Positions 8,369 to 17,380 of a stretch of DNA of 64,000 nt are shown here, in pieces (within the stretch, counting starts at the first letter, position 1; each line of letters begins with the position of its first letter). The stretch spans positions 1,229,325-1,293,324 of the forward strand of contig NZ_LMFH01000005.1 in the NCBI RefSeq assembly GCF_001427225.1. The letters are read 5' to 3'. Source of the DNA: Lysobacter sp. Root494. Its GTDB lineage: Bacteria; Pseudomonadota; Gammaproteobacteria; Xanthomonadales; Xanthomonadaceae. The position numbers were made by a program, and so were the translations under genes. The notes under the pieces were generated by a model. That model was not told the origin of the DNA and did not search any database. It worked only from the letters and a program-made list of their open reading frames with translations.

Positions 8369-10236
8369 TGAAGACGAATACACGTGCCGGCGACGCCCGC
8401 TCACACACGACCCTGCCTCGCGTCGGTCACTCACGGCACCACTGGGGCGTGATGATCCTGTTGTATGTGGTTTCGCTTTCCGCGTCGTGCCGTGCACCGG
8501 ATAATCCAGCGCCCGCCACGGCAACCGTTGAGCCCCCCGCCGAGGAAGCACGTGCCGCGCCCGTGCATGCATCCGCGATGCCTTCTCATCCGGGCATCCC
8601 CATCGACCTCTCGTTCGTCGACAAGCGTTCCGACGCGTACGCGCGTTTCCGCGAATGGGTGGATAGCGCCGCCGCCGGCCGTCCCGGTTATGCATTTTCA
8701 GCAAGCGATGCGGCACTCATGCACCGGCTCGATGGAGCGAAGAAGTACTGCGATCTCGCGGTACGCATGGTCGAAGAGCAGGTCCGCGAAGCAGAGGCCG
8801 CCATTGCCGCTGGCGGGCGCCCCCCCGTCTCGGGAGATTCGTATCTCGAAGTGGGACCGTATATCTCCGCTCTCTCCCTGACGATGGATTCCTGCGCGCC
8901 GGACATCACCGCCGAACAGCGCCAGCGCTGGAGTGCCTATGCGGAACAGGCCGTGTGGAACGTGTGGCATCACATGCGAGCTTCATGGGGTGGACGCCCG
9001 CATCCATGGACAGGATGGGCCACCGACAATCCCGGCAACAATTACTACTACAGCTTCCTCGAAGCGACGATGTACTGGGGACTCGCCAGCGGCAAGCGCG
9101 AATGGCTGGAGTTCCTGCGCACCGAGAAGCTGCCGCCTTTGGAGGCCTACTTCTCGCGGCTCCAGGGTGGCGGCAGCCGAGAAGGCACCGGTTATGGCGC
9201 TGCATACATGCGCTTGTTCCCGCTCTACCGCTTGTGGAAGGATGCCACTGGGGTCGATCTCGCCAATGCGAACACGCATGTCCGCGACTCGATCGATTAT
9301 TGGGTGCATGCGACGGTTCCGACCCGTGACCGCTTCGCGCCCATCGGCGACCAGTCGCGCAATTCCGTTCCGGAGTTGTACGACTACCACCGCCGTCTCG
9401 TGCTCGAGGCGCGTCAGCTGACCACCGACGCCCGCGCTCGCGGCACCGCGTCATGGTGGCTCAATCACATCTCCGTTCCCCGGATGACGGGTGGCTTCAA
9501 CAGTGCCTACGACCTGCTGCCGGCAGGCGATGGCGGCGAGCCCCCTGCCCAGCTGCACCATTACTCGTCCGGCACCGGGCATCTGTTCGCGCGCACCGGC
9601 TGGGACGAGGATGCGATGTGGGTAGCGTTCGTCGCAGGTCCTTACGACGAAAGCCATGCGCACCAGGATCAGGGCGCCTTCACCCTTTTCGCGCGTGACT
9701 GGCTGGCCGTGACCAACAACATCTGGAGCCATAGCGGCATCAACCAGGGCACGCAGGTACACAACGTGGTGCGCTTTGAACGCAGCGACCGCAGTGCACT
9801 GCAGTGCCAGGCGCCGCGCGAGGATGCGATCGTCCACCAGTGCGAACCAACGCAGTCGCGAATGGTCGTGACGCCGGGCTCGGATGGCAGTTTCGTGGCG
9901 CAGGCAGACCTGACGCCCGCCTACAAGGGCAATCCCGCGGTCGACGCGTGGGAGCGCCGGCTGGAGTTTTTCGGACGCCGCCTCAAGGTGGCCGATACCT
10001 TCCGGCTGGGTACCGGCACTCGGGCGATCTTCCAGCTCAACGTACCGGAGGAACCGCGCATGGAAGGCGGCGAGGTCGTCGCGGGCAGGCTGCGCATGCG
10101 GGTGCTGCATCCGGCTCAACCCGTGATCACGTTCCATGAATTCCACCGTGCCGAGCCCGATGAGTTCGGCAAGGGCTGGCGGATCGATCTTTCGGGCGGC
10201 GACACCCGCTACGAAGTGGAACTCTCCGAGAAATAG
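8368..10236 (+). CDS. Heparinase II/III-like polysaccharide lyase, copy 1 (putative lipoprotein)
   Basis: The 622-residue protein has a hydrophobic N-terminal stretch ending in SLSASC, a weak lipobox. An alpha-toroid-type region follows (RWSAYAEQAVWNVW, DNPGNNYYYSF, GGGSREGTGYG, DQSRNSVPELYDYHRRL). Its C-terminal beta-region contains SHAHQDQGAFTLFARDW, the conserved His/Asp motif of heparinase II/III families. Such enzymes cleave uronate polysaccharides by beta-elimination, so a role in trimming or clearing the EPS, as AlgL does for alginate, is plausible. A close paralogue follows in tandem. The start overlaps the beta-barrel gene stop (TGATG). Substrate unknown. Confidence 0.75.
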   Translation: MKTNTRAGDARSHTTLPRVGHSRHHWGVMILLYVVSLSASCRAPDNPAPATATVEPPAEEARAAPVHASAMPSHPGIPIDLSFVDKRSDAYARFREWVDSAAAGRPGYAFSASDAALMHRLDGAKKYCDLAVRMVEEQVREAEAAIAAGGRPPVSGDSYLEVGPYISALSLTMDSCAPDITAEQRQRWSAYAEQAVWNVWHHMRASWGGRPHPWTGWATDNPGNNYYYSFLEATMYWGLASGKREWLEFLRTEKLPPLEAYFSRLQGGGSREGTGYGAAYMRLFPLYRLWKDATGVDLANANTHVRDSIDYWVHATVPTRDRFAPIGDQSRNSVPELYDYHRRLVLEARQLTTDARARGTASWWLNHISVPRMTGGFNSAYDLLPAGDGGEPPAQLHHYSSGTGHLFARTGWDEDAMWVAFVAGPYDESHAHQDQGAFTLFARDWLAVTNNIWSHSGINQGTQVHNVVRFERSDRSALQCQAPREDAIVHQCEPTQSRMVVTPGSDGSFVAQADLTPAYKGNPAVDAWERRLEFFGRRLKVADTFRLGTGTRAIFQLNVPEEPRMEGGEVVAGRLRMRVLHPAQPVITFHEFHRAEPDEFGKGWRIDLSGGDTRYEVELSEK

Positions 10237-10303
10237 GTCCACCCTCGGTCCCCAGGCCTGTCCCCCGACTGGCGGCGCCCATGCCGGCGCCCAGGAAATC
10301 GCC

Positions 10304-12148
10304 ATGACTGCTCCAGCCCGCCCCGTTCGGTTCCGGCTTGCCTTCGTGTTCGGAGGCGTGCTGCTCCTGCTTGCTGCGCTTGCCAGCGCCGCCATCCTTC
10401 GCGATCCGCGCCGATTCGGATTCTGGCGGGAGATGCCCTTGGCCCAACGGATGGTTTCATTGTGGGGGGAACCCGAGGTCCGGCGTCCCGTCCGGAAGGC
10501 ACGTCGGACGGTCGTCGCCGGACCGACTGCGCAACGCCTTTCGCAGCCGATGCTCGCCCGCATCGACCTGGACCTGATTTATGTGGATCGCAATTCCACT
10601 GCGTACACGCGGTTCAAGTCCTGGGTGGACAGCGCGCTGGCCGGCAGCATCGGTTATGGCTTCGAAGCCACCGACGCGGCGATGATGTACCAGCTCACGG
10701 GATCAGGACCGTATTGCGATCTGGCGGTACGCCTGGTGGAGCAACAGGTGTCGGCAGCGGAGGCCGCGATTGCGGCAGGCCGGAATCCGGAAGTGGCCGG
10801 TGACTCCTATCTGGAAGTCGGTCCGATGATCTCCGACCTGGCGCAAACCCTGGACAGCTGCGCATCGCGCATTCCGCTCCAGCAGCAACAACGCTGGTCC
10901 GCCTACGCCGAGCAGACCATATGGAATGTGTGGAACTACGCGAACGCGCGCTGGGGAAACAGGGCGGCGCCGTGGACCGGCTGGTCGGTCGACAACCCCG
11001 GGAACAACTACCACTACAGCTTCCTGACGGCGACGGCATATTGGGCGCTCACCAACGGGCGCCATCCCACCTGGATCAACTTCCTCAACTCCCAGAAGTG
11101 GCCACCGCTCGCCGACTATTACGCGCACCTCCCCGGTGGCGGCAGCCGCGAAGGCACCGGTTACGGAACGGCGCAGATGCGCCTGTTCACGCTCTACCGC
11201 ATCTGGCGCGATGCCACAGGGGTCGACTATGGCAATGCGAACTCGCACCTGACCGACACCATCTCTTACTGGACACACGCAACCGTCCCGACGCTCGATC
11301 GCTTCGCGCCCTTCGGCGATCAGTCCCGCAATTCGATACCCGAACTCTACGACTACCATCGGCGACTGATGCTGGAAGCGCGCGCGGTCACGAATAAGCC
11401 CGAAGCGCGAGCCATTGCTTCCTGGTGGCTCAACAACATTTCCGTGAGGCAGATGACCAGCGGCTTCAACTTCAGGCACGACCTGCTGCCCGCGGGCACA
11501 GGTGGCACGCCCCCCGCCAACCTGACTTATTCCGCGACGGGCACCGGACATCTTTTCTCGCGTACCGGTTGGGATCGCGAGGCGATGTGGGTCGCCTTTA
11601 CAGCGGGCCCCTATGTAGAGAGCCACGCCCACCAGGATCAGGGGGCTTTCACGCTCTTCTCCCGCGACTGGATGGCGGTCACGTCCAATATCTGGAGCAG
11701 CAGTGGCATCGAGCAGGACACCACGATGCACAACCTGGTCCGCTTCGAACGCAGCGGCTCGGTGGTCCCGCAACGTGAGGGCACGACATCCTCTATGGTC
11801 GTCACGCGCGGGACGGCGGGCGCGTTCGTCGCGGATGCCAACCTCACGCCGGCCTATGGCAGTGGCTCGCCGATAACGTCATGGCGGCGCAGGCTCGATT
11901 TCTCGAACCGGGCACTCACCGTCACCGACACCTTCCAGCTCACCACCGGCACGACAGCCATCCATCAGACGCATGTGCCCACGCTTCCCACGATCAGCGG
12001 CCTGACCGCGACAACGGCGCGCATGCGCATGCGCGTACTCTCTCCAGCCGGCGCGACGCTCAGTGCAGTCTCCATGGGCGGTGGTCACTACCGGATCGAA
12101 GTGCGCGGCGGCACGACCGGGTACACGGTGCAATACAGCGAACCGTGA
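10304..12148 (+). CDS. Heparinase II/III-like polysaccharide lyase, copy 2 (membrane-anchored)
   Basis: The 614-residue protein is a paralogue of the preceding one, about 60% identical by eye across the core (shared DNPGNNY, GGGSREGTGYG, FGDQSRNSIPELYDYHRRL and SHAHQDQGAFTLFSRDW). The N-terminus differs: a strong hydrophobic helix (LAFVFGGVLLLLAALASAA) without a lipobox cysteine suggests an inner-membrane anchor or uncleaved signal. It also lacks the Cys-bearing insert present before the C-terminal part of copy 1. The pair looks like a tandem duplication that diverged in location, placing lyases on both sides of the periplasm. It ends the plus-strand export operon and converges with the GT2 gene. 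Confidence 0.75.
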   Translation: MTAPARPVRFRLAFVFGGVLLLLAALASAAILRDPRRFGFWREMPLAQRMVSLWGEPEVRRPVRKARRTVVAGPTAQRLSQPMLARIDLDLIYVDRNSTAYTRFKSWVDSALAGSIGYGFEATDAAMMYQLTGSGPYCDLAVRLVEQQVSAAEAAIAAGRNPEVAGDSYLEVGPMISDLAQTLDSCASRIPLQQQQRWSAYAEQTIWNVWNYANARWGNRAAPWTGWSVDNPGNNYHYSFLTATAYWALTNGRHPTWINFLNSQKWPPLADYYAHLPGGGSREGTGYGTAQMRLFTLYRIWRDATGVDYGNANSHLTDTISYWTHATVPTLDRFAPFGDQSRNSIPELYDYHRRLMLEARAVTNKPEARAIASWWLNNISVRQMTSGFNFRHDLLPAGTGGTPPANLTYSATGTGHLFSRTGWDREAMWVAFTAGPYVESHAHQDQGAFTLFSRDWMAVTSNIWSSSGIEQDTTMHNLVRFERSGSVVPQREGTTSSMVVTRGTAGAFVADANLTPAYGSGSPITSWRRRLDFSNRALTVTDTFQLTTGTTAIHQTHVPTLPTISGLTATTARMRMRVLSPAGATLSAVSMGGGHYRIEVRGGTTGYTVQYSEP

Positions 12149-12162
12149 CGAGCCGATCCCGA

Positions 12163-12900
12163 TCAGCGCCGTTTGGTGAGCGCGTTTCCCGCGTAATGCA
12201 GGAAATACCAGGCGGCCAGCGGAACGGACAGGCGTTCGATGTTGCGGTAGATGTTCCACTGCCAGCGCGCGGCCTTCGCCTTATCCGACGATAGCGAAGT
12301 CGCGCGCACGCAGTACCAGGCCAGCGGTTCGCTGCCCACGCACACGGCATGGCCCGCCCGACGCACCATCTCGAGCCAGAACGCGTAATCCTCGTGCCCG
12401 ATGCGCTGGAACTCCGCGTCGCCCAGAACGCGGTCGTAAAGACCGGTCAGGTTGCCGATGCGATTGCTGCGCAACATGGCCGGGTGGTCGACCTGCGCAG
12501 GCGGGCGAACGGTCGATAGCAGCGCGCCGGTCTCGTCCACGCGCTGGTAGCACGCGTACGCGATACGCGCACCGGTTGTCCTGAGATACTCGAGTTGAAG
12601 CTCCAGCTTGCTCGCGTGCCACCAGTCATCGCTGTCGAGGAATGCGAGGTGCGTGCCGGTAGCCGCCTTGATCCCGGCATTGCGCGCGGCCGCCACCCCC
12701 GCGTTGTCCTGGCGGATCACCTTCACCCGCGGGTCGGCCCTGGCGAACACGGCAAGCATTTCTGCCGAAGCGTCGCTTGACCCGTCGTCGACTGCGACGA
12801 GTTCGAGATCGCGGTGAGTCTGTGCAAGCACGGACTCCACCGAACGCCGAAGTGTCGACGCGGCGTTGTAGACCGGCATGACAACGCTTACGCGTCGCAT
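12163..12900 (-). CDS. Glycosyltransferase family 2
   Basis: A 245-residue GT-A fold transferase. It starts MRRVSVVMPVYNAASTL with VDDGSSDAS and the metal-binding AFLDSDDWW motif, and ends with a short basic tail. It probably adds one sugar of the EPS repeat from a nucleotide donor at the inner membrane. The ATG at 12900 lies inside the end of the upstream gene (13-nt overlap), so translation is coupled. The frame is open further upstream, but the homology begins at this Met. Confidence 0.9.
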   Translation of the reverse strand: MRRVSVVMPVYNAASTLRRSVESVLAQTHRDLELVAVDDGSSDASAEMLAVFARADPRVKVIRQDNAGVAAARNAGIKAATGTHLAFLDSDDWWHASKLELQLEYLRTTGARIAYACYQRVDETGALLSTVRPPAQVDHPAMLRSNRIGNLTGLYDRVLGDAEFQRIGHEDYAFWLEMVRRAGHAVCVGSEPLAWYCVRATSLSSDKAKAARWQWNIYRNIERLSVPLAAWYFLHYAGNALTKRR

Positions 12901-14111
12901 GGGACCGGTTCCGCGGACTGTGCTGACGAGGTACGCCCGCCCGCCCAGGACGACGCCGGCGGTGGCAAGTCGAAATCGCGATACAGCGCCGGATTGCCGT
13001 CGTGCCCTGCCTCGGCGGCCTTCGCGATGTTGTAGGCCTCGCGTGCGGTGACGTAGTGCAGGACATGCCGCTCGCCATCGTTGTAGTGCTGCTCGAGATG
13101 GTCGTGCATGGCATCCATCGCAGGCCCCAGCAGTGTGTCCATGTCCTCGTCCTGCGTGCCATGCGTGTGGATCTTGACGAAGACCCAGTTGCGCCGGCCC
13201 TCCACATGCACCGCGCTGCGTACCCATGCATCCACACGGCTGGGCGATGGCGGACAGCTGCGCCGGATGTCGGAATTTTCGATGCGCGGCACCAGGCCCC
13301 ACTTGCGGTTGCGCCAGTCCGGACCCAATGCTCCTTGCACGATCATCAGGTCGCCTGTCGCCTGCCCTCCCACCCGCACAGGTACGCCGTCATCGTGCGA
13401 CTTGGGACGATGCGGATCATCGCTGGCGTAGTAGATCGAGTTGATCCGGCGCGTCTGCGTGTCGCTGGGAGCCGACGGCAACGTGAAGTCGGCATAGCAG
13501 CCCAGTTCGCGCAGCAGGACGAGTTCGTTGTTGATGCCGCACCAGCGACCGTCCGGGCGCGAGTTGTCCAGGCACCAGTTGCCATGAATGAAGCCAAAGC
13601 GTGGCTGTCCGGTACGCGGATCGCGCGCAAGTGCTCCGTGCTGCTCATGGAGCGTCCTGCAGAATCGGCTCATCGTTTCGCGGAAGTTCGCCTCCGTGTC
13701 GTTGTCGTGGTGCAGGTGCACCTCGATTTCGCCGAAGCCGTCGCGGCACAGGACCGCCAGCTTGTCCAGGTGTTCGCGCGCGTATTCCTCTTCCGGATAG
13801 AAAAACGTGTGCTGCGGAGGGCGGCCGTCGGCATCGAGGTGCCGTGAAGCAAGGTTGCGGTAGTCCTCGCACCAACGGTCCACGCGACGGCGCTGGGCGG
13901 GCAGATCGCCTCCATGCCACATGGGCTCGAAGTGATCGACAAAACAGAACAGCACGTGCACGGGTCCCGCGCCGGGCGCCGGTACGCGCCGGCGCAGCCA
14001 GGCGCCAAACCACAGATGTGCGTTGCGGCTGCGCAGCAATACGTAAGCGCCAATGGTGGCAAGGAGGAGTGCGCAGACGACGGCGAAGAATGCCAATGAA
14101 ACGGAACTCAT
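12888..14111 (-). CDS. Membrane-anchored WalW-like polysaccharide-deacetylase-related protein
   Basis: The 407-residue protein has one N-terminal transmembrane helix (SLAFFAVVCALLLATIGAYVL). The large domain contains CFVDHFEPMW, FYPEEEYAREHLDKLA and EVHLHHDND, an Asp/His-rich pattern recalling the distant polysaccharide-deacetylase (NodB-like) group often called WalW. I do not see a canonical NodB TFDDG motif, so enzymatic activity is uncertain. Its position between a NodB deacetylase and a glycosyltransferase supports an EPS-modifying role, facing the periplasm or the cytoplasm depending on topology. It overlaps the GT2 gene by 13 nt. Confidence 0.6.
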   Translation of the reverse strand: MSSVSLAFFAVVCALLLATIGAYVLLRSRNAHLWFGAWLRRRVPAPGAGPVHVLFCFVDHFEPMWHGGDLPAQRRRVDRWCEDYRNLASRHLDADGRPPQHTFFYPEEEYAREHLDKLAVLCRDGFGEIEVHLHHDNDTEANFRETMSRFCRTLHEQHGALARDPRTGQPRFGFIHGNWCLDNSRPDGRWCGINNELVLLRELGCYADFTLPSAPSDTQTRRINSIYYASDDPHRPKSHDDGVPVRVGGQATGDLMIVQGALGPDWRNRKWGLVPRIENSDIRRSCPPSPSRVDAWVRSAVHVEGRRNWVFVKIHTHGTQDEDMDTLLGPAMDAMHDHLEQHYNDGERHVLHYVTAREAYNIAKAAEAGHDGNPALYRDFDLPPPASSWAGGRTSSAQSAEPVPCDA

Positions 14112-14138
14112 GGCCTTTGATCCGCGATGGCGAGTAGG

Positions 14139-14777
14139 TCATGCATTGAAAGGCAGCGCCTCGAAGGAGAAACCCCTGGCCTTCCACACGGGCAACATGG
14201 CCCGAAGCCACGCCAGCGACAACGAATCGTCATCGTGCATCAGGATCAGGTCACCCGCCCGCGAGGGATGGCGGTGCGCCATCGCGACGATTGCATCAAC
14301 GTCCGGACGCGCGTAATCGAGGCTGTCGTACGACCACAAGGCGAGCGGAATCCGGTGCCGCGCGAAGTACCAGAGCATGCGTGCCGACACATGGCCGCGC
14401 GGAGGCCGGAACAGATGGCGCCTGTGTCCATCGAATGAGGCGAGCACTTCGTCGGTGCGCTGGGCCTCCGCCACCTGTTCTGGCAGCCGCAGGTGGGCGA
14501 ATTGCGGGTGGCTGTAGGAATGATTGCCCAGCAGGTGTCCTTCGTCGACGATGCGCTGAGCGAGCACCGGATAGTCCTCGACGCGACTGCCGACCACGAA
14601 GAACGACGCCTTCGCGCCGTACTCGGCGAGAAGATCGAGCAGCAGCGGCGTGTGCGCCGGATGCGGGCCATCATCGAAGGTGAGGTACAAGGCGCGCGAA
14701 CGCCGGCCTGCATTCGTCAGCACCCAGCGCCGCGGCAGCATGGCGAGCAACTTCATTTTCCGGGATCGGGGATTCAT
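14139..14777 (-). CDS. NodB-type polysaccharide deacetylase
   Basis: About 212 residues. LYLTFDDGPHPAHTPLLLDLL carries the catalytic/metal Asp pair (D35, D36), GNHSYSHPQFAHL the His-x3-His metal motif, and FRPPRGH the Arg-containing third motif. The end LILMHDDDSLSL resembles motif 5. It should remove N-acetyl (or O-acetyl) groups from hexosamines of the EPS or its lipid-linked precursor. Several Met codons are possible (14867, 14777, 14756). I chose 14777 because the sequence before it is low-quality Arg/Gly-rich. One of three clear NodB-type proteins in this locus. Confidence 0.85.
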   Translation of the reverse strand: MNPRSRKMKLLAMLPRRWVLTNAGRRSRALYLTFDDGPHPAHTPLLLDLLAEYGAKASFFVVGSRVEDYPVLAQRIVDEGHLLGNHSYSHPQFAHLRLPEQVAEAQRTDEVLASFDGHRRHLFRPPRGHVSARMLWYFARHRIPLALWSYDSLDYARPDVDAIVAMAHRHPSRAGDLILMHDDDSLSLAWLRAMLPVWKARGFSFEALPFNA

Positions 14778-14912
14778 GGCGGGGTCCATCCCGTGCATCG
14801 GATGACGGCGGAGAGCCTCGGTCGCAATGACGGTCCGACCTTGCGCCTCTCCGCGGCTCTCGTGCACCTGAACGTCAATCCATTCATGACCCGATTCTTT
14901 GAACGCGGAAAC

Positions 14913-16043
14913 TCATCCGCACAGGACGTCGAGCTGGCCGCCGCGGGCCGGCGTGCTTTCGTAGAAGGCCATGTAGCGGCGAGCCATGGATTGCAGGGAG
15001 GCCTCGCGCAATGCCCAATCACGTGCGGCGGCGCGCATCCTTTCAGCGGACGCCTCGTCGGCCAGCACACGGGACAAGGCACCTGCCAGTGCTTCCGTAT
15101 CGTCCGCGGGTACGAGTTCGCCCATTGCGCCATGACGGACGATCTCCGCGTTTCCACCCACGTCGGTCGCAACGATGGGCAGAGCCGATGCCGCGGCTTC
15201 GAGCAAGGCAATGGAGTAGCCCTCGCTTCGCGAAGGAAGGGCGAACAGATCAAGGCCCGGCAGCAGGCGGTGCACATCCCCCCGATCACCCAGGAAACGG
15301 ACGCGGGCAGCCACACCGGCTTCCCGCGCACACCGTTCGAGCTCGTCGCGCAGGGGACCATCGCCGACCAGCACCAGTGCCACGTCCGCAGGCAAACGTG
15401 CCAGCGCGTGGACCAGGTTGGCCTGATCCTTGACCACGTTGAGGCGGCCCACCGTTCCGATCAGGCGCGTGCCCGGTGCGAATCCAAGTTCGTCAACGAG
15501 ATGGCGGCGCAGTACCGCCGAGGAAGGCCTGAAACGCTCCACATGAATGCCGTTGCGAACGATCTCGAGGCCGCCGGGCGGATGCAGCCCATGGGCCTGG
15601 AAACGCGCCCGGGCCGCGTCGCACACCGCCGCCACGCCGTGTGTCAGCGGCATGGACAGGCGATACAGACGCTCCCGCCGGCTATTCCGGTCGTCGGCGC
15701 CCATGCCATGCCGCGTATTGAGCAGTCGGCACGGTGCCAGTCCGAGCAGCGCGAGCGCAGCGTGGTAATGAGCCGTCGCATTGTGCGTATGGATCACACC
15801 TTCCCTGCGTGTGCGCAGCAGCGACCTCAAGCGGAGCAATGCGCGCACATCCAGGCCACCGCTTTTCCCGCAGGCATGTACGGGAATGCCCTGCCTTCGC
15901 AGTTCCGGCGCCAGGGCACCCGCGCCGAACAGGCAGACCACTTTGCAGTCGTGGCCCGCCTGGTGCTGCATGCCAGCGAGATCCACCACCACGCGCTCCA
16001 GGCCGCCGCGTTCGAGGTTTTCCACCACGTGCGTGATCTTCAT
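14913..16043 (-). CDS. Glycosyltransferase family 4 (GT-B)
   Basis: The 376-residue protein starts MKITHVVENLERGGLERVV, a typical GT4 N-terminus. The donor-binding C-terminal domain shows GTVGRLNVVKDQANLVHAL, LVLVGDGPLRDELE, RFLGDRGDVHRLLPGLDLFALPSRSEGYSIALLEAAASALPIVAT and then GGNAEIV, i.e. the E-x7-E region. It is a cytoplasmic or peripheral retaining glycosyltransferase for EPS assembly. It overlaps the CapK-like gene by 4 nt, so it is part of the same minus-strand operon. Confidence 0.92.
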   Translation of the reverse strand: MKITHVVENLERGGLERVVVDLAGMQHQAGHDCKVVCLFGAGALAPELRRQGIPVHACGKSGGLDVRALLRLRSLLRTRREGVIHTHNATAHYHAALALLGLAPCRLLNTRHGMGADDRNSRRERLYRLSMPLTHGVAAVCDAARARFQAHGLHPPGGLEIVRNGIHVERFRPSSAVLRRHLVDELGFAPGTRLIGTVGRLNVVKDQANLVHALARLPADVALVLVGDGPLRDELERCAREAGVAARVRFLGDRGDVHRLLPGLDLFALPSRSEGYSIALLEAAASALPIVATDVGGNAEIVRHGAMGELVPADDTEALAGALSRVLADEASAERMRAAARDWALREASLQSMARRYMAFYESTPARGGQLDVLCG

Positions 16044-17380
16044 GCAAGCTCCGAAACGGTGACTCGCAACTTTCCCGTCGGCGTAAGTGGAATGTCCTCG
16101 ACGAGGCGAAAATCCATCTGCACGCTGTCACCCACCGCCTTGGCGAGTTCGCGTCGCAGCATGTCCAGCACGGATTCATCGAAGTCCCTGCCGGGCACCA
16201 GGGCGACATCGAACTTGTCCGGGCTGCGCTGGGTGACCTGGTAACGCTCGATGCCCTTCGCGTTGAGGAAGATGTAGACGATGAACTCGCCAGGGACGAA
16301 GTGCCCGTCCGCACTGCGCAACGCGTCGAGCTTGCGCCCTTCGACGCTGGCCAGCAGGGGAAGTCCGCGCCCGCAACTGCAGGCGCCGTGCCCTGGCCTT
16401 GCCAGGTCGCCATTGGCGTAACGCAGCAACGGCATGCCGTAGTTGTGCAGGTCGGTAACGATCACGTCCTGCGGCCCGGGCCCTTGCGGCGATCCGAGTT
16501 CGACCCTGAGGTGATCGGCACAGACGTGCAAACCTTCGCGATGGGAGCACTCAGCGGCAACCAGCATGAATTCACGGCAGCCATAAGTGTTGTATGCCGG
16601 ACAACCGAGGGTCTGCTCGATGAATTTGCGCTGCGGCTCGTGAAGTGCTTCGGCCGCCGTCAGTACCCGCTGCGGCACATGGAGCGGGCGTCCATTCTCG
16701 CGTGCCCATTGGAGGAGCTTCATCAGCGGCGCAACGTAGGAGACGACTACCTCCGGGCGAAACGCATTGAATGCACGCACGTACTCTTCCATGCGCGCAT
16801 CACTCATCGCGAACGCGTTGAGGAAGCAACGGTTGAAGGCGGTGTGATACAGGCGGTCTTTCCACCTTGGCAGCATGGGCTGCGTCAGCGCGGCGCCCCA
16901 CAGATACAGCGTGCGCTGCCCCATGCGGGCACCGGCCCATTCGTAGCCACGGAACATCACGGCAACGCGCCGTTCGTAACTCTCGCGCGTGTAGCCAAAT
17001 CGCAGCGGTTCGCCGGTGGAACCACCTGTCGTCTTGAACAGGAGCTGATCGCGGAAGGAGGGGGCGATCAGGCGGTCGAAGTTCTCCCGTATATCGCGCT
17101 TGGTCAGTACCGGGAGGCGTGCATAGTCTTCGGGCGTAACGATGTCGCGCGGATCGCCTATGCCCAGCTTCTTCCAGGAGTCGCGGTAGTACGGCACCTC
17201 TTCCCAGCAATGCCGGATCAGTCCCAGCAGCTTGGACCACTGCAGTTCCGCGACACGCTCGGAGGAAAACCATTGCGCGCGCTCGTATTCGCGCAGGTAA
17301 CCGAGCGTGCCCCGCCGGCGCAACCCACCCTCATAGGCGGGAAACAGGATGGTGCGGAACAACGGCTCGTACAGGCTCAC
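16040..17380 (-). CDS. CapK/phenylacetate-CoA-ligase-like adenylate-forming protein
   Basis: A 446-residue member of the PaaK/CapK family, with the P-loop motif LLFKTTGGSTGEPLRFGYT, AYNTYGCREF and a C-terminal ligase-type domain ending TPTGKLRVTVSEL. CapK-like proteins occur in capsule and exosortase-type EPS clusters, where their substrate is unsettled; activation of an acyl or amino-acid decoration is the usual guess. The GTG at 17380 is well supported by an upstream GGAGG and by its 4-nt overlap with the flippase stop. The frame is open for another 500 nt upstream, but inside the flippase gene, so the longer version is not real. Confidence 0.85.
   Translation of the reverse strand: MSLYEPLFRTILFPAYEGGLRRRGTLGYLREYERAQWFSSERVAELQWSKLLGLIRHCWEEVPYYRDSWKKLGIGDPRDIVTPEDYARLPVLTKRDIRENFDRLIAPSFRDQLLFKTTGGSTGEPLRFGYTRESYERRVAVMFRGYEWAGARMGQRTLYLWGAALTQPMLPRWKDRLYHTAFNRCFLNAFAMSDARMEEYVRAFNAFRPEVVVSYVAPLMKLLQWARENGRPLHVPQRVLTAAEALHEPQRKFIEQTLGCPAYNTYGCREFMLVAAECSHREGLHVCADHLRVELGSPQGPGPQDVIVTDLHNYGMPLLRYANGDLARPGHGACSCGRGLPLLASVEGRKLDALRSADGHFVPGEFIVYIFLNAKGIERYQVTQRSPDKFDVALVPGRDFDESVLDMLRRELAKAVGDSVQMDFRLVEDIPLTPTGKLRVTVSELA

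Noticed and set aside
12901-13302. Upstream extension of the GT2 gene
   Set aside because: It is inside the WalW-like gene in another frame and has Arg/Gly-rich shadow composition; the catalytic domain begins at 12900.
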